A DNA stretch of 64,000 nucleotides from Natronococcus sp. AD-5 (GTDB lineage Archaea; Halobacteriota; Halobacteria; Halobacteriales; Natrialbaceae), in assembly GCF_030734285.1 (NCBI RefSeq), contig NZ_CP132294.1, forward strand, positions 4,081,150 to 4,145,149. The letters run 5' to 3'. The notes beneath the pieces are model-generated. The model was not told the DNA's origin, made no database searches, and worked only from the letters and a program-made list of their open reading frames with translations. Of this stretch, positions 1 through 9,086 are shown in pieces; within the stretch, counting starts at the first letter, position 1; each line of letters begins with the position of its first letter. The translations under genes were made by a program, and so were the position numbers.

Positions 1-1
1 C

Positions 2-481
2 GACGGTGCGCGAGAACGCCCGGCCGGCCGGTGTCCCGAGGCGACGGTTCGACCGAGCACGGACCACTGCGAGGGGGCGAGTATGGAGGGTTGCGCGGAC
101 GATCACCCCGTCACGGGCGCGCTCCGGGAGGACGTTCGGGAGACGCTCGAGAGTCGGTACCCTGACGCAGGCACGCTGGTCGAGGCGGGGTTCGAGCCGT
201 ACTTCGACACCCTCACCGGGTCTCGAGTGCGCCTACGACCCGCGCCGTCGCCTCCGCGGCCGACGCCTCGTCCGTGTCGATCTCGAGGTCGGCGTCGGGT
301 TCGTCGAACTCCCGGTAGACGACGTGGACGCCCTGCTCGTCGATCGACTCCTCGCGGCTCCGGTTTCGCTCGAGACATGTCTCGAGGCTCGCGGTCACGA
401 GGACGAGCCGGACGTCGCCGAGCGTGCGAAACTGCTCCTGCCACTCGCGCCGGTAGAAGGTACCGTCTACGATCCGGGTGA
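2..481 (+). CDS. Partial or uncertain haloarchaeal protein at the window edge
   Basis: This frame is open from the first bases and has acidic, protein-like composition to about position 215 (for example ADDHPVTGALRED and LVEAGFEPYFDTLTG). An ATG lies at 83. Beyond about 215 the same frame turns arginine- and proline-rich because it runs antisense over the kinase gene, and the first stop is only at 481. The true 3' end is therefore unclear: either the gene overlaps its neighbour for about 270 bases, or its stop has been lost. I do not recognise the family. Confidence 0.35.
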   Translation, partial: DGARERPAGRCPEATVRPSTDHCEGASMEGCADDHPVTGALREDVRETLESRYPDAGTLVEAGFEPYFDTLTGSRVRLRPAPSPPRPTPRPCRSRGRRRVRRTPGRRRGRPARRSTPRGSGFARDMSRGSRSRGRAGRRRACETAPATRAGRRYRLRSG

Positions 482-653
482 CGTCGTCCGGGCCCTCGGC
501 GACCCGTTCGTACAGTCGCTCGTAGGTGCGACTCGAGAAGTCGTCGGAGTGGAGCAGTCGCGTCGGCTCGTCGCGCGCCTCGAGCCGACGAGCGACGCGG
601 GTCGCGACGGTCGTCTTGCCCGCACCGGGCGGCCCGCAGATAACGACGATCAC
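213..653 (-). CDS. Small P-loop nucleotide kinase (AAA_33 / APS-kinase-like)
   Basis: A 146-residue protein with a Walker A motif at its extreme N-terminus (GPPGAGKTT, residues 7-15) after a hydrophobic strand, and a later basic lid-like stretch with RNRSREES. This layout is that of small P-loop kinases that phosphorylate a small molecule or RNA-linked substrate, such as adenylylsulfate-kinase or PSTK-like enzymes. At 146 residues it is near the minimal kinase core, with no added substrate domain, so the substrate cannot be named. The start is a GTG that places the first beta strand (VIVVICGPPG) directly at the N-terminus. It stands alone, convergent with the window-edge frame. Confidence 0.75.
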   Translation of the reverse strand: MIVVICGPPGAGKTTVATRVARRLEARDEPTRLLHSDDFSSRTYERLYERVAEGPDDVTRIVDGTFYRREWQEQFRTLGDVRLVLVTASLETCLERNRSREESIDEQGVHVVYREFDEPDADLEIDTDEASAAEATARVVGALETR

Positions 654-731
654 GGCCTCGAGTAGGGGCCGGTCGGAGTAACGTGCTCGGATTCGTGCTG
701 GACGGAGACGAAGGGTCGCGTTTCGGTGGGC

Positions 732-1769
732 TCAGTCCCAGTCGATCTCCTCGTCGCGGCTCGAGTCCCGGAGGATGAACGGTCCGATCGCGAGCGTCCG
801 CTTCGCCATCGTTCCGATCCGCAGGACGAACGCGACCAGCAGGAGAAACGGAACCACGCCGATCGTCGCCGCCGTGGCGGTGATCCAGACGAGGGTATCG
901 ATCCCGAGCACCGTCCCGGCGACGGCGTCCGCGTCGAAAAAGAGCAGCATCGAAATCGCCACGACCAGCGCGGGGACCGAGACGTACATCATCGCCCGCG
1001 AGAGGTTGATCAGCTCCCACTGGAAGTACAGCGTCTTGAAGTGCTCGCGGGCGAGTCCGAACAGTTTCAGCGCCTGGAGCAACTCGTCGTGGGCCTCGCT
1101 GGCCTCGTCGTCGAAGGAGTCGGCGTGGGCGTTCCGGATCCGGCGAGCGCGGAAGATCTTCCAGGAGTAGTTGTAATCAAGCGCCGTCTTGACGACGTCG
1201 TAGGTGCCGAACTGGGCGTCGTCTAGGTCGTCGCGGATCGAACCGGCGTGGGTCGTGAGGTTGTCGACGAAGTCGTCGACCCGTTCTTGGAACTCCTCGT
1301 CGCGGCTGTCGGCGACGGCGTCGCGAAACTCGACCGCCCGGCTCTGGGAGGCGGCGATGATCGCCTGCATGAACGACGCCGGCTCCGGCGGGCTGATCGG
1401 CGCGTCGATCACGTCCTCGACGTCGTCGTGGAACTGGAGCGACCCGTCCAGGCGATCGCGCTGGTCGTTGACGGCTCCCAGTTCCTGGGAGAGCACGAGC
1501 TGATTGATCGTCAGGACGAGCGTGACGCCGGTGATGATGGCGGTCACGAGCGCCTGGAAGAGGAAGTGGACCGGCTCCTTCACGGCCATGAGCCCTCGCA
1601 GCGAGACGGGGCTCAGTTCGCTGACGAGCAGCAGGCCGACGAAGACGAACGCTACGAGGAGCGCGGTGACGAGCCACCGGTTCGCGTTGAGGAGGAACCA
1701 CAGCTTCCACCCCGGATCTTTGCTCCGCTCGGCCATCGTGTCGTCGGGCTGCGAACCGTCGCTGCTCAT
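732..1769 (-). CDS. Four-helix membrane protein, paralogue 1 of 3
   Basis: A 345-residue integral membrane protein. Hydrophobic segments lie at roughly residues 31-50, 66-90, 249-270 and 288-314, and an acidic soluble domain of about 150 residues sits between helices 2 and 3. Motifs shared with the next two genes are NQLVLSQELG at the end of helix 2, FGTYDVV followed by YNYSWKI in the soluble part, REHFKTLYF before helix 3, and LAIGPFILR near the C-terminus. I do not recognise a named family, and no catalytic motif is visible. The ATG at 1769 is preferred because the upstream in-frame stretch is arginine-rich and not protein-like. It diverges from paralogue 2 across about 220 bases. Confidence 0.85.
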   Translation of the reverse strand: MSSDGSQPDDTMAERSKDPGWKLWFLLNANRWLVTALLVAFVFVGLLLVSELSPVSLRGLMAVKEPVHFLFQALVTAIITGVTLVLTINQLVLSQELGAVNDQRDRLDGSLQFHDDVEDVIDAPISPPEPASFMQAIIAASQSRAVEFRDAVADSRDEEFQERVDDFVDNLTTHAGSIRDDLDDAQFGTYDVVKTALDYNYSWKIFRARRIRNAHADSFDDEASEAHDELLQALKLFGLAREHFKTLYFQWELINLSRAMMYVSVPALVVAISMLLFFDADAVAGTVLGIDTLVWITATAATIGVVPFLLLVAFVLRIGTMAKRTLAIGPFILRDSSRDEEIDWD

Positions 1770-1990
1770 CGGTCGTTGCGGTACGGTGTCGACCCGGAAA
1801 TAGCCACGGCTGGCGGTCGCTCCCGGACGGTATCCGATCGGGACGGATCGGCGGCCCCGTTCTTCGGCTCCTCGTCCCGATTCCCGTTCTCGGGGTCGCG
1901 ACCGACGATAGACTCGTCGGCGAGGATTCAGCGGATCAGTGATTCGCAAACGAAAACCCTTGTACGGGTGCTCTGGTAGAGTATCGCTGT

Positions 1991-3037
1991 ATGACCGAGT
2001 CCGGTTGGAGCGACGAGACGGCTAACACCATCGAAGACCGCGTTCGCGGCGGTCGTCTGGCGGTGTGGTTCCTGGTTCGAGGGAACCGGCTGACCGTCGC
2101 CGGTGCGATGGTGGTGGTTGCGTACGCGATACTGATCGCCCTCGGCGAGTTCGGTCCGGGGTCCATCTCGAAACTCTTCGAACCCGATCCGGTCTTCGCG
2201 CTGTTCACGCCGATCATCATCGGCATCATCATGGGCGTCAGTCTGGTCCTGACGTTCAACCAGCTCGTACTCTCCCAGGAACTGGGACCCGTCGGCGACC
2301 AGCGCGAGCGGATGGGCGATGCGATGGACTTCCGCCGGGACGTCGAGGAGGCCGTCGGCAGAGAAACCAGCCCGCCGGAGCCGTCGACGTTTCTGCACGG
2401 TCTCGTCGAGAAGACCGGCGAGCACGCTACCGAGATCCTCGAGCGACTCGAAACCGAGTCCGACCTCGACGACGCCGCTCGATCGGACGTGACCGCGTAC
2501 GCCGAAGGGATCCGCGACGACGCCCGGCGGGTCGCCGACGACCTCGAAGGAAAGCAGTTCGGAACGTTCGACGTCGTGTCGGCGGCCCTCGAGTACAACT
2601 ACTCCTGGAAGATCTACACCGGACGGCGCGTTCGAAACCGCCACGCGGACGTCCTCTCGGAGGGGACCGTCGGGGCGATCAACAGACTGCTCGAGGACCT
2701 CGAGTTCTTCGGGCCGGCTCGCGAGCACTTCAAGACGCTGTACTTCCGCTGGGAGATCATCAACATCTCGCGGGCGCTAGTGCTCGTCTCCCTGCCCGCG
2801 CTGGCGGTCGCCGCCTACATGATCCTGGTCTTCGAGACGGGCGACGTCGCCGGTTCGGTCGCCGGAATCGACAGCGGGTTGCTCGTCGTCGGCCTCGCGT
2901 TCGCGATCGGCGTGACGCCGTTTTCGATCTTCCTCTCGTACATCCTCCGGATCGTCACCGTCGCGAAGTGGACGCTCGCGATCGGGCCGTTCATCCTGCG
3001 GGAGACCGACCGCGGCTCCGATATCGAGTGGGAGTAA
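1991..3037 (+). CDS. Four-helix membrane protein, paralogue 2 of 3
   Basis: A 348-residue protein with the same plan as paralogue 1: two N-terminal helices, an acidic cytoplasmic-type domain, then two C-terminal helices. It is the closer relative of paralogue 1, sharing NQLVLSQELG, SPPEPSTF, YNYSWKIYTGRR, REHFKTLYFRWE and LAIGPFILRET. The strong conservation of the segment just before helix 3 (REHFKT) suggests a functional rather than purely structural role, but none is known to me. The gene is divergent from paralogue 1 and convergent with paralogue 3, with only 8 bases between their stop codons. Confidence 0.88.
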   Translation: MTESGWSDETANTIEDRVRGGRLAVWFLVRGNRLTVAGAMVVVAYAILIALGEFGPGSISKLFEPDPVFALFTPIIIGIIMGVSLVLTFNQLVLSQELGPVGDQRERMGDAMDFRRDVEEAVGRETSPPEPSTFLHGLVEKTGEHATEILERLETESDLDDAARSDVTAYAEGIRDDARRVADDLEGKQFGTFDVVSAALEYNYSWKIYTGRRVRNRHADVLSEGTVGAINRLLEDLEFFGPAREHFKTLYFRWEIINISRALVLVSLPALAVAAYMILVFETGDVAGSVAGIDSGLLVVGLAFAIGVTPFSIFLSYILRIVTVAKWTLAIGPFILRETDRGSDIEWE

Positions 3038-3045
3038 CGCGACCG

Positions 3046-4101
3046 TTACTCGTCGCCCTCGTCGTACGAGACGTCGAACGGTCCGGCTTCGGGATCCTTC
3101 TGCGGTAACATCGGACCGACCGAGGCCGTCCGCCGGGCTACGGTCGCGGTTCGGAGGATGTAGGCCGCGAGCAGCGCGAGAGGCGAGACGACGACGGCGA
3201 CGAGCGCGCTAACGACGTAGGGCAAGAGCGCGACGCTGATGTTCGGCCCGCCGAAATCCGCGTAGATGAACCCGATGAGCATCGCCGAGATGATCGCCGG
3301 GACGCCCGCGTAGATCGTCAGCTGGGAGAACTGCGTCAGCTCGCGCTGCAGGTACGTCGTCTTGAAGTGTTCGCGAGCGACGTTGAACAGCTGCAACGCG
3401 TCGATCAACTCGTCGAACGCTGCGAGCGTCTCGTCGGAGAGGGAGTCGCGCCGACTCCCCCGGAGGTGTCTGGCGGCGTACACCTGCCAGGCGTCGTCGT
3501 ACCCGATCGCCGCCGAAAGGGCCGTGAACGTGCCGAACCTCGTGCGTTCTAGGGTATCTTCGACCCGTCCGGTGCTCTCGCCGACGGTGTTTGCGTACTT
3601 CGCTACCAGTTCGGCGAACTCGCCGCCCTCGTTGTCCGCGACGGTCTCGGCGAGGGCGTGGGCCCGGTAGTGAATCGTCTCGACGAGGAGTTCGAGCAAT
3701 CCCGTCGGCGACGCCGGGGCCGCCGGAACGGTCGCCTCCCCCTCGACGTCTCGGCGAAACTCCATGACGCCCTCGAGTTGATCGCGGGCTTCGCCGGCCG
3801 CGGCGAACTCGCGGGAGAGGATGAGCTGGTTGATCGACACAACGAGGGTGACGAGCGAGAAGGTGCCCGCGATCATCCCGCCGGCCAGACGGGTGGTCGA
3901 GTCGTCGTTCACGAAGGCGATGATGCCGACCTCGTTCAGGAAGAGAAAGAGAACGAAGACGGCGACAGACAGGAGGGTAGCGATGAGGACGCGATTTCCG
4001 TCGACCAGCACCCACTCCCAGAGCCGGGTCAACGAGTTCGTTCGCTGTCCGATTTCGGTTCCGTGTGATTCGAGCGTCTCGTCGACCTCGGACGGTTCCA
4101 T
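3046..4101 (-). CDS. Four-helix membrane protein, paralogue 3 of 3 (divergent copy)
   Basis: A 351-residue protein with the same topology and motif order as the two preceding genes, but more diverged: NQLILSREFA replaces NQLVLSQELG, REHFKTTYLQRE replaces REHFKTLYFQWE, and the C-terminus reads ASVGPMLPQKD instead of LAIGPFILR. Four hydrophobic segments are visible, two before and two after an acidic soluble domain. The ATG at 4101 opens an acidic N-terminus (MEPSEVDETLESH). The three copies in alternating orientation suggest local inverted duplication followed by divergence. The function is unknown. Confidence 0.85.
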   Translation of the reverse strand: MEPSEVDETLESHGTEIGQRTNSLTRLWEWVLVDGNRVLIATLLSVAVFVLFLFLNEVGIIAFVNDDSTTRLAGGMIAGTFSLVTLVVSINQLILSREFAAAGEARDQLEGVMEFRRDVEGEATVPAAPASPTGLLELLVETIHYRAHALAETVADNEGGEFAELVAKYANTVGESTGRVEDTLERTRFGTFTALSAAIGYDDAWQVYAARHLRGSRRDSLSDETLAAFDELIDALQLFNVAREHFKTTYLQRELTQFSQLTIYAGVPAIISAMLIGFIYADFGGPNISVALLPYVVSALVAVVVSPLALLAAYILRTATVARRTASVGPMLPQKDPEAGPFDVSYDEGDE

Positions 4102-4373
4102 GGGGTCACGTTTGCCGGAGGTGACAATAAGAGACTGCGTTGCATATCTCGCTTCGCCGGCGTCGCCAACGGCGACTCGAGTCTCGTCCTCGACGGACGT
4201 TCACCTCGTACTAGATCCGTGACGGCTGATACGCGATTCACCCGCGGGCTCGTCGGCTCGGCCGGTTCGGAATCTGACGGTTCATGGCTCACACTGAAAT
4301 ACGTCCGCGTCGTCGAGTCGACCATGATCGGCTCCAGCGAATATTCTCGAGAACGTCCGCACGAGGAGTAGCT

Positions 4374-4868
4374 ATGACTCAGTCACCACTGAGTCGTCGT
4401 CGCGTGCTCGGCGCGCTCGGCGCCGGCGGCGCGGGCCTGTTCGCAGGTTGTAACGACGTCAGCGACGGCGGCGAACCCAAGTACGAAGCGGGCGAGGTCA
4501 CCGATCTCGAGGCGAGCAACCGATCGGCCGAAAACGTGACCGCGGCGGAAGCGCTCGCCGAGCAAGAGGCAAACGAGGGGGTTACCGCGCTCGACACGCT
4601 CACGATCCGGAACCACGAGTTCGTGCTCGAGGATAGCTTCCACGGACCGACGGTCCAGGGTACCGTAGCGAACACGGGCGAGGATCGGATCGAACTCGTC
4701 GAGGTTCGGGTTCGCGTCTTCAACGAAAGCGGGAATCAGATCGGCCGTTACCTCGACGTAACCGGCGACTTACCACCGAATTCGACCTGGGAGTTCCAGG
4801 TCGTCCTCCTCGAATTGACGACCGACATCGCCGAGTACGACATCGCCGTCCTCGGTACGCCGTCGTGA
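4374..4868 (+). CDS. Tat-exported lipoprotein with FxLYD-like domain
   Basis: A 164-residue protein whose N-terminus carries a twin-arginine motif (SRRRVLGALG) followed by a hydrophobic stretch and a lipobox ending AGLFAGC. It is therefore predicted to be exported folded by the Tat system and lipid-anchored at the outer face. The C-terminal half (VQGTVANTGEDRIELVEV, then a fluid beta pattern ending PPNSTWEFQV) fits the FxLYD/DUF3426-type beta-sandwich often found in haloarchaeal lipoproteins. The ATG at 4374 is chosen because it puts the arginine pair directly before the signal helix. Its ligand or role is not evident. Confidence 0.85.
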   Translation: MTQSPLSRRRVLGALGAGGAGLFAGCNDVSDGGEPKYEAGEVTDLEASNRSAENVTAAEALAEQEANEGVTALDTLTIRNHEFVLEDSFHGPTVQGTVANTGEDRIELVEVRVRVFNESGNQIGRYLDVTGDLPPNSTWEFQVVLLELTTDIAEYDIAVLGTPS

Positions 4869-4895
4869 CGGCGGTTCTCCTCGTTCGGCCCGTCC

Positions 4896-5243
4896 TTACG
4901 AGCCACCCCCGTCGACGAGTTCGTCCGAGACCGCGTCGTAGACCGCTTCGATATCTCCGTTCACGGTGTAGGCCGGCCGTCCCTTTCCCGTCGGTGAGCG
5001 TTCGTCCGGCTGATACTCATCGACGATCCCCTCGGCCTCGAGACGGTAGAGCGAACGCATGACGTCGGCTTCGGTGATCGTCCCGACAACCTCCGCGTCG
5101 ACGTCGGCCAACTGTGCTCGGCACGCACGCCGAATCTCGTGCGTCTGGGCCGGGAGTTCCTTCTCGCGATCCGCCTCGGCCACGGCACACAGCACCACCT
5201 GTTCGGTCAACGAAAGCGATTCGATGTCTGACTCGGCCACCAT
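4896..5243 (-). CDS. Stand-alone winged-helix protein resembling the Orc1/Cdc6 C-terminal domain
   Basis: A 115-residue protein with no ATPase domain. Its sequence (SLTEQVVLCAVAEAD, then TEADVMRSLYRLEAEGIV, then GKGRPAYTV) follows the winged-helix pattern at the C-terminus of archaeal Orc1/Cdc6 initiators: a helix that assesses 'all branches', a recognition helix and a wing. It may bind DNA as a truncated initiator-derived regulator; this is inference from fold resemblance. The ATG at 5243 is preferred to a GTG 15 bases upstream. It is convergent with the preceding lipoprotein. Confidence 0.7.
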   Translation of the reverse strand: MVAESDIESLSLTEQVVLCAVAEADREKELPAQTHEIRRACRAQLADVDAEVVGTITEADVMRSLYRLEAEGIVDEYQPDERSPTGKGRPAYTVNGDIEAVYDAVSDELVDGGGS

Positions 5244-5358
5244 AGGTAACCGTACCACGCCCTAGGTGGTAGCCGTTCCCCTCGGTTGATTCTCGTGAAA
5301 ATTCGGATCGGGAACCGATGTAACGGCGGCGCGGCGTCCGGCCCGTCGACGCGTCGCG

Positions 5359-6171
5359 CTACGCGTTTTCCTCTTCCTGGAGCTCCTCGAGTTCGGCGTC
5401 GATCTCGTCGTCGTCGACCTCGGCCTCGAGCTCCTCGATCTCGGACTCGTCGACCTCCTCTTCCGGCTCGGCGCCGCCGCCGACCTCCGATTTGAGCGTC
5501 TCGAGTTCGGCCTCGACGCCGCTGTCGGTCGAGATCTCCTCGAGTTCGCGGTCGATCTGGTCCTTGTCGGAGATGACGTCCTCGAAGGCGCCCGTCTCGT
5601 GTAGTTCGTCGAGCGCGGCGGCGCGGGCCTCCATGTCCTCGGTCTGCTCTTCGGCGCGTTCGATGGCGCGGCCGACGTCCTCGAACTCCTCGCCGGTGGC
5701 CGTCATCGCCTCCGACACCGTCGAACTCGCCTCGGCGGCCTCGTAGCGGGCCTTCATCGTCTCCTTCTTGGTGCGGAACTCCTCGATCCGGTTTTGCAGT
5801 TCGTCTTTCTGCTCGATGAGCCGGTCCTGCTGGCTCTGGAGCTCCGAAACCTGGCGCTCTAGGTCCTCGATCTGGTTCATCTTCGTCTTCTTCTTTTCGA
5901 GGGCGCGTCGCGCCAGGTCCTCCCGGTCCTGCTGGACGGCCGTGCGGGCCTGCTCGTTGTGTTTCTCGACGTTCTCCTCGAGGCGCTTTTTCTGCATCTC
6001 GAGGCGCTTCTTCTGGGTGGTGAGGTCGGCGATCCCGCGTTTGACCTGCTGCAGCTGGTCGCGCATCTGCTCGTAGGAGTAATCCAGCGTCTCGGTCGGG
6101 TCCTCGGCCCGGTTGAGCAGCGAGTTGATTTTCGATCGGATGACGTAGGAGGTCCGAGAGAGGATGCCCAT
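5359..6171 (-). CDS. pspA: PspA/IM30-family envelope stress protein
   Basis: A 270-residue protein that is almost entirely coiled coil. The N-terminal region (MGILSRTSYVIRSKINSLLN, then EDPTETLDYSY) matches PspA/Vipp1, in which an amphipathic helix binds membrane. Long heptad-rich helices follow (residues about 25-215), then a very acidic tail with repeated glutamate and aspartate. In this family the protein polymerises on the inner face of the membrane and protects it under stress. No pspBC-like partner is adjacent; the gene stands alone. Confidence 0.92.
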   Translation of the reverse strand: MGILSRTSYVIRSKINSLLNRAEDPTETLDYSYEQMRDQLQQVKRGIADLTTQKKRLEMQKKRLEENVEKHNEQARTAVQQDREDLARRALEKKKTKMNQIEDLERQVSELQSQQDRLIEQKDELQNRIEEFRTKKETMKARYEAAEASSTVSEAMTATGEEFEDVGRAIERAEEQTEDMEARAAALDELHETGAFEDVISDKDQIDRELEEISTDSGVEAELETLKSEVGGGAEPEEEVDESEIEELEAEVDDDEIDAELEELQEEENA

Positions 6172-6455
6172 ATGCCTACGTATCGTTCGCCGCCCTTAAA
6201 AACATCACATCGACGACAGTCGACGGACGAACCGGGGCCGAGAGCGCGTCTACGTCGGCGTTTCGACCGGTTCGCTACACGGCCGTTCTCGGCCGATCTT
6301 TGTTCCTGATCGCTGTGCTCGGCCCTCGAACGCGCGTCGATGGGAAACCGGCGATTCGGTCGACAGACGGTAGCTGCCGATCCCGGTGGAGCGAGACCGG
6401 AACCCAGGCCGCCGTATTCACAACACCTGTTATCTTGCTCGAGTAACGGCCAGCC

Positions 6456-7070
6456 ATGGCCGACGTTCTGATACCCGGCGGACGCGACGTTCGCGCTACG
6501 CTAGACGAACCCGAGATCGGGGTGACGGACGCCGTCGTGATCGCCTGTCCGCCCCATCCCCAGCACGGCGGCTCGCGCACGGACCAACGGTTGGTCGCCG
6601 TGAGCGAGGCCCTCTGCGAGGCCGGCATCGCCTGTCTCCGGTTCGACTACGGCGAGTGGGACGACGGCTACGGCGAGCGCGAAGACGTCCGGAACGCGAT
6701 CCGATGGGCAGCCGACCGGGACGGTACGGAAACGGTCGGCGTCTTCGGCTACAGCTTCGGGGCGTCGCAGGCGCTGCTCGCGTCGGCGACCGCCGATCGG
6801 CCGGTCGCGGGCGTCGCCGCCCTCGCACCGACGGCGAGACTCGGAGAGGATCTGGACGCCGTCGCGGCGCTCTCGCGACTCGAATCGCCGGCGTTGATAC
6901 TCCACGGCGAGCGCGATACGACCGTCGACTGGGAAGCGGTCGTCGAACGCGCGCGCGAGCGAGGCGACGACGTGGTGTCGCTGCCGGCCGATCACTTCTT
7001 CCTCGGGACGCGCGACGAGATCGCGACGGCCGTCGTCGATTTCTTCGAGCAACTGTTCGTGCGACCGTAA
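6456..7070 (+). CDS. Alpha/beta hydrolase (dienelactone-hydrolase-like)
   Basis: A 204-residue alpha/beta hydrolase. The nucleophile elbow is GYSFGAS (serine near residue 100), an acid is likely in HGERDTTVDW, and the histidine is in LPADHFFLG near the C-terminus, so all three catalytic residues appear present. The early CPPHPQHGGS is typical of the group of small cytoplasmic hydrolases annotated as dienelactone hydrolases or YpfH-like enzymes. The substrate is unknown. The gene is monocistronic, and the upstream AT-rich stretch around 6420-6440 is a likely promoter. Confidence 0.87.
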   Translation: MADVLIPGGRDVRATLDEPEIGVTDAVVIACPPHPQHGGSRTDQRLVAVSEALCEAGIACLRFDYGEWDDGYGEREDVRNAIRWAADRDGTETVGVFGYSFGASQALLASATADRPVAGVAALAPTARLGEDLDAVAALSRLESPALILHGERDTTVDWEAVVERARERGDDVVSLPADHFFLGTRDEIATAVVDFFEQLFVRP

Positions 7071-7461
7071 GCACCCCCTACGCCCGGAACGACGCCGAAT
7101 TCGCGGTTTTCGAAGCGGTGTAGCGACGCTCGGTCCGTTCGAAAATATCCGATCGATAAATTCAGTACGTTATGATATTCCGCACAGTACGCGGTCACAT
7201 CTACCGTCCGACGGTTATTCCTCGAGTGCTTAACAATAGTTCTGGGACAGTTCTTCCCGCGTGGAGTATCAATGAGAGTGAAGGAGTTGCGAACTTGTCA
7301 GCGGACGGAACGTGGGGCGACCGGCACCGGTCGTTCCGCTGCAGATCGCGCACTTCGAGGGGTGACGGGTGGAACGGAGCCTCCGTGCGACGCGACGTAC
7401 CAGCACCGCCGCTCGAGCGACGCGTCTCGCTCGTGCAGAACCGCCGCCGGGGTGACCGACG
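7071..7461. other. Gap upstream of the WbqC-like gene
   Basis: About 390 bases without a convincing gene. The stretch around 7140-7260 is AT-richer than its surroundings and probably holds the promoter for the wbqC-like operon. A 65-codon frame (7272-7469) overlaps the start of the next gene in an ATG/TGA arrangement, but its composition (arginine, threonine and cysteine rich, few acids) is unlike haloarchaeal proteins, so I do not call it. Confidence 0.5.
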
Positions 7462-8256
7462 ATGGATGAGTTGGCGGAGCAGGAACCGGGAGGCGCCGGA
7501 AGCGTCGGTCGCGCATCGTCTGGACCGGTCGATTCGACCGCCGGGTCGCCGATTTCGGCCGGAAGCGAGCGGACCGTCGCGATCCACCAGCCGAACTATC
7601 TCCCCTGGCTCGGCTACTTCCAGAAGATATACCGGAGCGACGTCTTCGTCCTCCTCGACGACGTCGAGTACTCGTCGAACTCCTGGATCAACCGGAACAA
7701 GATCAAGACGCCCGACGGCTGGACGTGGCTCACCGTTCCGGTCCACGGCTCCGACGAACCGATCGCGGCCGTCGAAATCGCGGACGACAGGTGGCGGGAC
7801 AAACACCGCAAGAGCCTCCAGGCGAGCTACGGCGGCGCGGCCCACTACGACGAGTTCGCCGACTTCTTCGCGGAGACGTACGCGCGCTCGTGGGACTCGC
7901 TGTGCGAGTTGAACGTGTATCTGATCCGGGAACTCGCCGACCGGATCGGACTCGAATGCGAGTTCGTTCGCGCGTCGGCGCTCGAGATCGACGCCGCCAA
8001 CAGCGAGCGCATCGTCCGGATCTGTGACGAACTCGACGCCGATCGGTACTTTTCCGGAGAGGGCGCCCGCTCGTACAACGATCACGACCGGTTCGAGGCG
8101 GCCGACATCGCCCTCGAGTACCAGTCCATCGAGCACCCGCAGTACGAACAACGGTTCGACGACTTCGTTCCGAACTTGTCCATCGTCGACGTGCTGATGA
8201 ACGTCGGCGCCGACGGCGCGTACGACCTTCTGCGGTCGGTGACCGGCGATGAGTAG
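7462..8256 (+). CDS. WbqC-family protein (glycan / sugar-amine biosynthesis)
   Basis: A 264-residue protein whose core starts at about residue 35 with AIHQPNYLPWLGYFQK, the signature of the WbqC family, followed by LLDDVEYSSNSWINRN and WLTVPV. WbqC-like proteins occur in O-antigen and other surface-glycan clusters and are thought to act on sugar nucleotides or aminosugars; the reaction is not well defined. The first 34 residues are a low-complexity extension. Its 3' end overlaps the next gene by 8 bases, which indicates one transcript and a shared role in surface polysaccharide or glycosylation. Confidence 0.85.
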   Translation: MDELAEQEPGGAGSVGRASSGPVDSTAGSPISAGSERTVAIHQPNYLPWLGYFQKIYRSDVFVLLDDVEYSSNSWINRNKIKTPDGWTWLTVPVHGSDEPIAAVEIADDRWRDKHRKSLQASYGGAAHYDEFADFFAETYARSWDSLCELNVYLIRELADRIGLECEFVRASALEIDAANSERIVRICDELDADRYFSGEGARSYNDHDRFEAADIALEYQSIEHPQYEQRFDDFVPNLSIVDVLMNVGADGAYDLLRSVTGDE

Positions 8257-9052
8257 TACCGACCGGACTCGCGCCGACGGGTGGGCGAAAGACTTCAGCT
8301 ACGACTACTACCGGAAACTGCTCCGAACGCTTCGGACGAACTTCGATCTCCGGACGCTCTCGGAGTACCGATCTCGCCGACCGACCGACGAGCGCGTGGC
8401 GTTCGTGCGCCACGACGTCGACGTCTGCCTCGAGCGCGCGGTCGAGCTGGCCCGCATCGAACACGAACTCGGCGTCCGATCGACGTACATGGTGATCCCC
8501 GACACGCCGCTGTACGACGTCGAAGCGGAGCGCGACCTCCTGCACCTAATTCACGAGTTCGGACACGAGATCGCCCTGCACTGCGATCTGAATCCCTCGA
8601 GCGGGGAGGATGCGGACGCGACGGCCGACGGTGGCCTGTCTCCCGCGGAGTTGCGACGGATCGAAGACGCCAGGCGTCGGCTGGAGTCGATCGACATCCA
8701 GCCGGTCGCGTCGGTCTCGTTTCACCGTCCGTCGGAACGGGTCCTCGAGGGGCCGCGGACGATCGCGGGGATGGTCAACGCCTACAATTCGGACCTGCTG
8801 TCGGCGTACATCTCGGACTCGAGCGGTCGGTGGCGGGAGGGGGATCCGATCAGATCGATCGCGGCGAACGCCACCGCCGATCGCCTGCAGGTGCTGACGC
8901 ATCCGGTCTGGTGGGGACAGCGTCACGCGCCGCCGCTCGAGCGGTTCATCTCGGTCGCGGACGAGTTCGAAACCCTGGACGAACGGATGTACGACGAACT
9001 CGTCTCGATCTACGCTCCCTACGGCGAGCGGACCGATCGCGTCGTCGCCTGA
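8249..9052 (+). CDS. Polysaccharide-deacetylase-like (NodB-fold) protein
   Basis: A 267-residue protein. FVRHDVDV gives the paired aspartates of the NodB metal site, GHEIALHCD supplies the histidine motif, and SFHRPS matches motif 3. Together these indicate a carbohydrate esterase family 4-like deacetylase or a catalytically related sugar hydrolase. No signal peptide is visible, so action on a cytoplasmic lipid-linked or nucleotide-linked sugar is more likely than action on the cell surface. Its start lies inside the end of the WbqC-like gene (8-base overlap), so the two are probably translationally coupled. Confidence 0.8.
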   Translation: MSSTDRTRADGWAKDFSYDYYRKLLRTLRTNFDLRTLSEYRSRRPTDERVAFVRHDVDVCLERAVELARIEHELGVRSTYMVIPDTPLYDVEAERDLLHLIHEFGHEIALHCDLNPSSGEDADATADGGLSPAELRRIEDARRRLESIDIQPVASVSFHRPSERVLEGPRTIAGMVNAYNSDLLSAYISDSSGRWREGDPIRSIAANATADRLQVLTHPVWWGQRHAPPLERFISVADEFETLDERMYDELVSIYAPYGERTDRVVA

Positions 9053-9086
9053 CCGCGCGTCTCGGAACGTCGTCTCCGCGGGGTCG

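Noticed and set aside
1770..1990. N-terminal extension of membrane paralogue 1 to 1949
   Set aside because: The 60 additional residues are arginine-rich and absent from paralogues 2 and 3, so the ATG at 1769 was used.
7272..7469. A 65-codon frame overlapping the start of the WbqC-like gene
   Set aside because: Overlap looks like translational coupling, but the composition is not haloarchaeal-protein-like.
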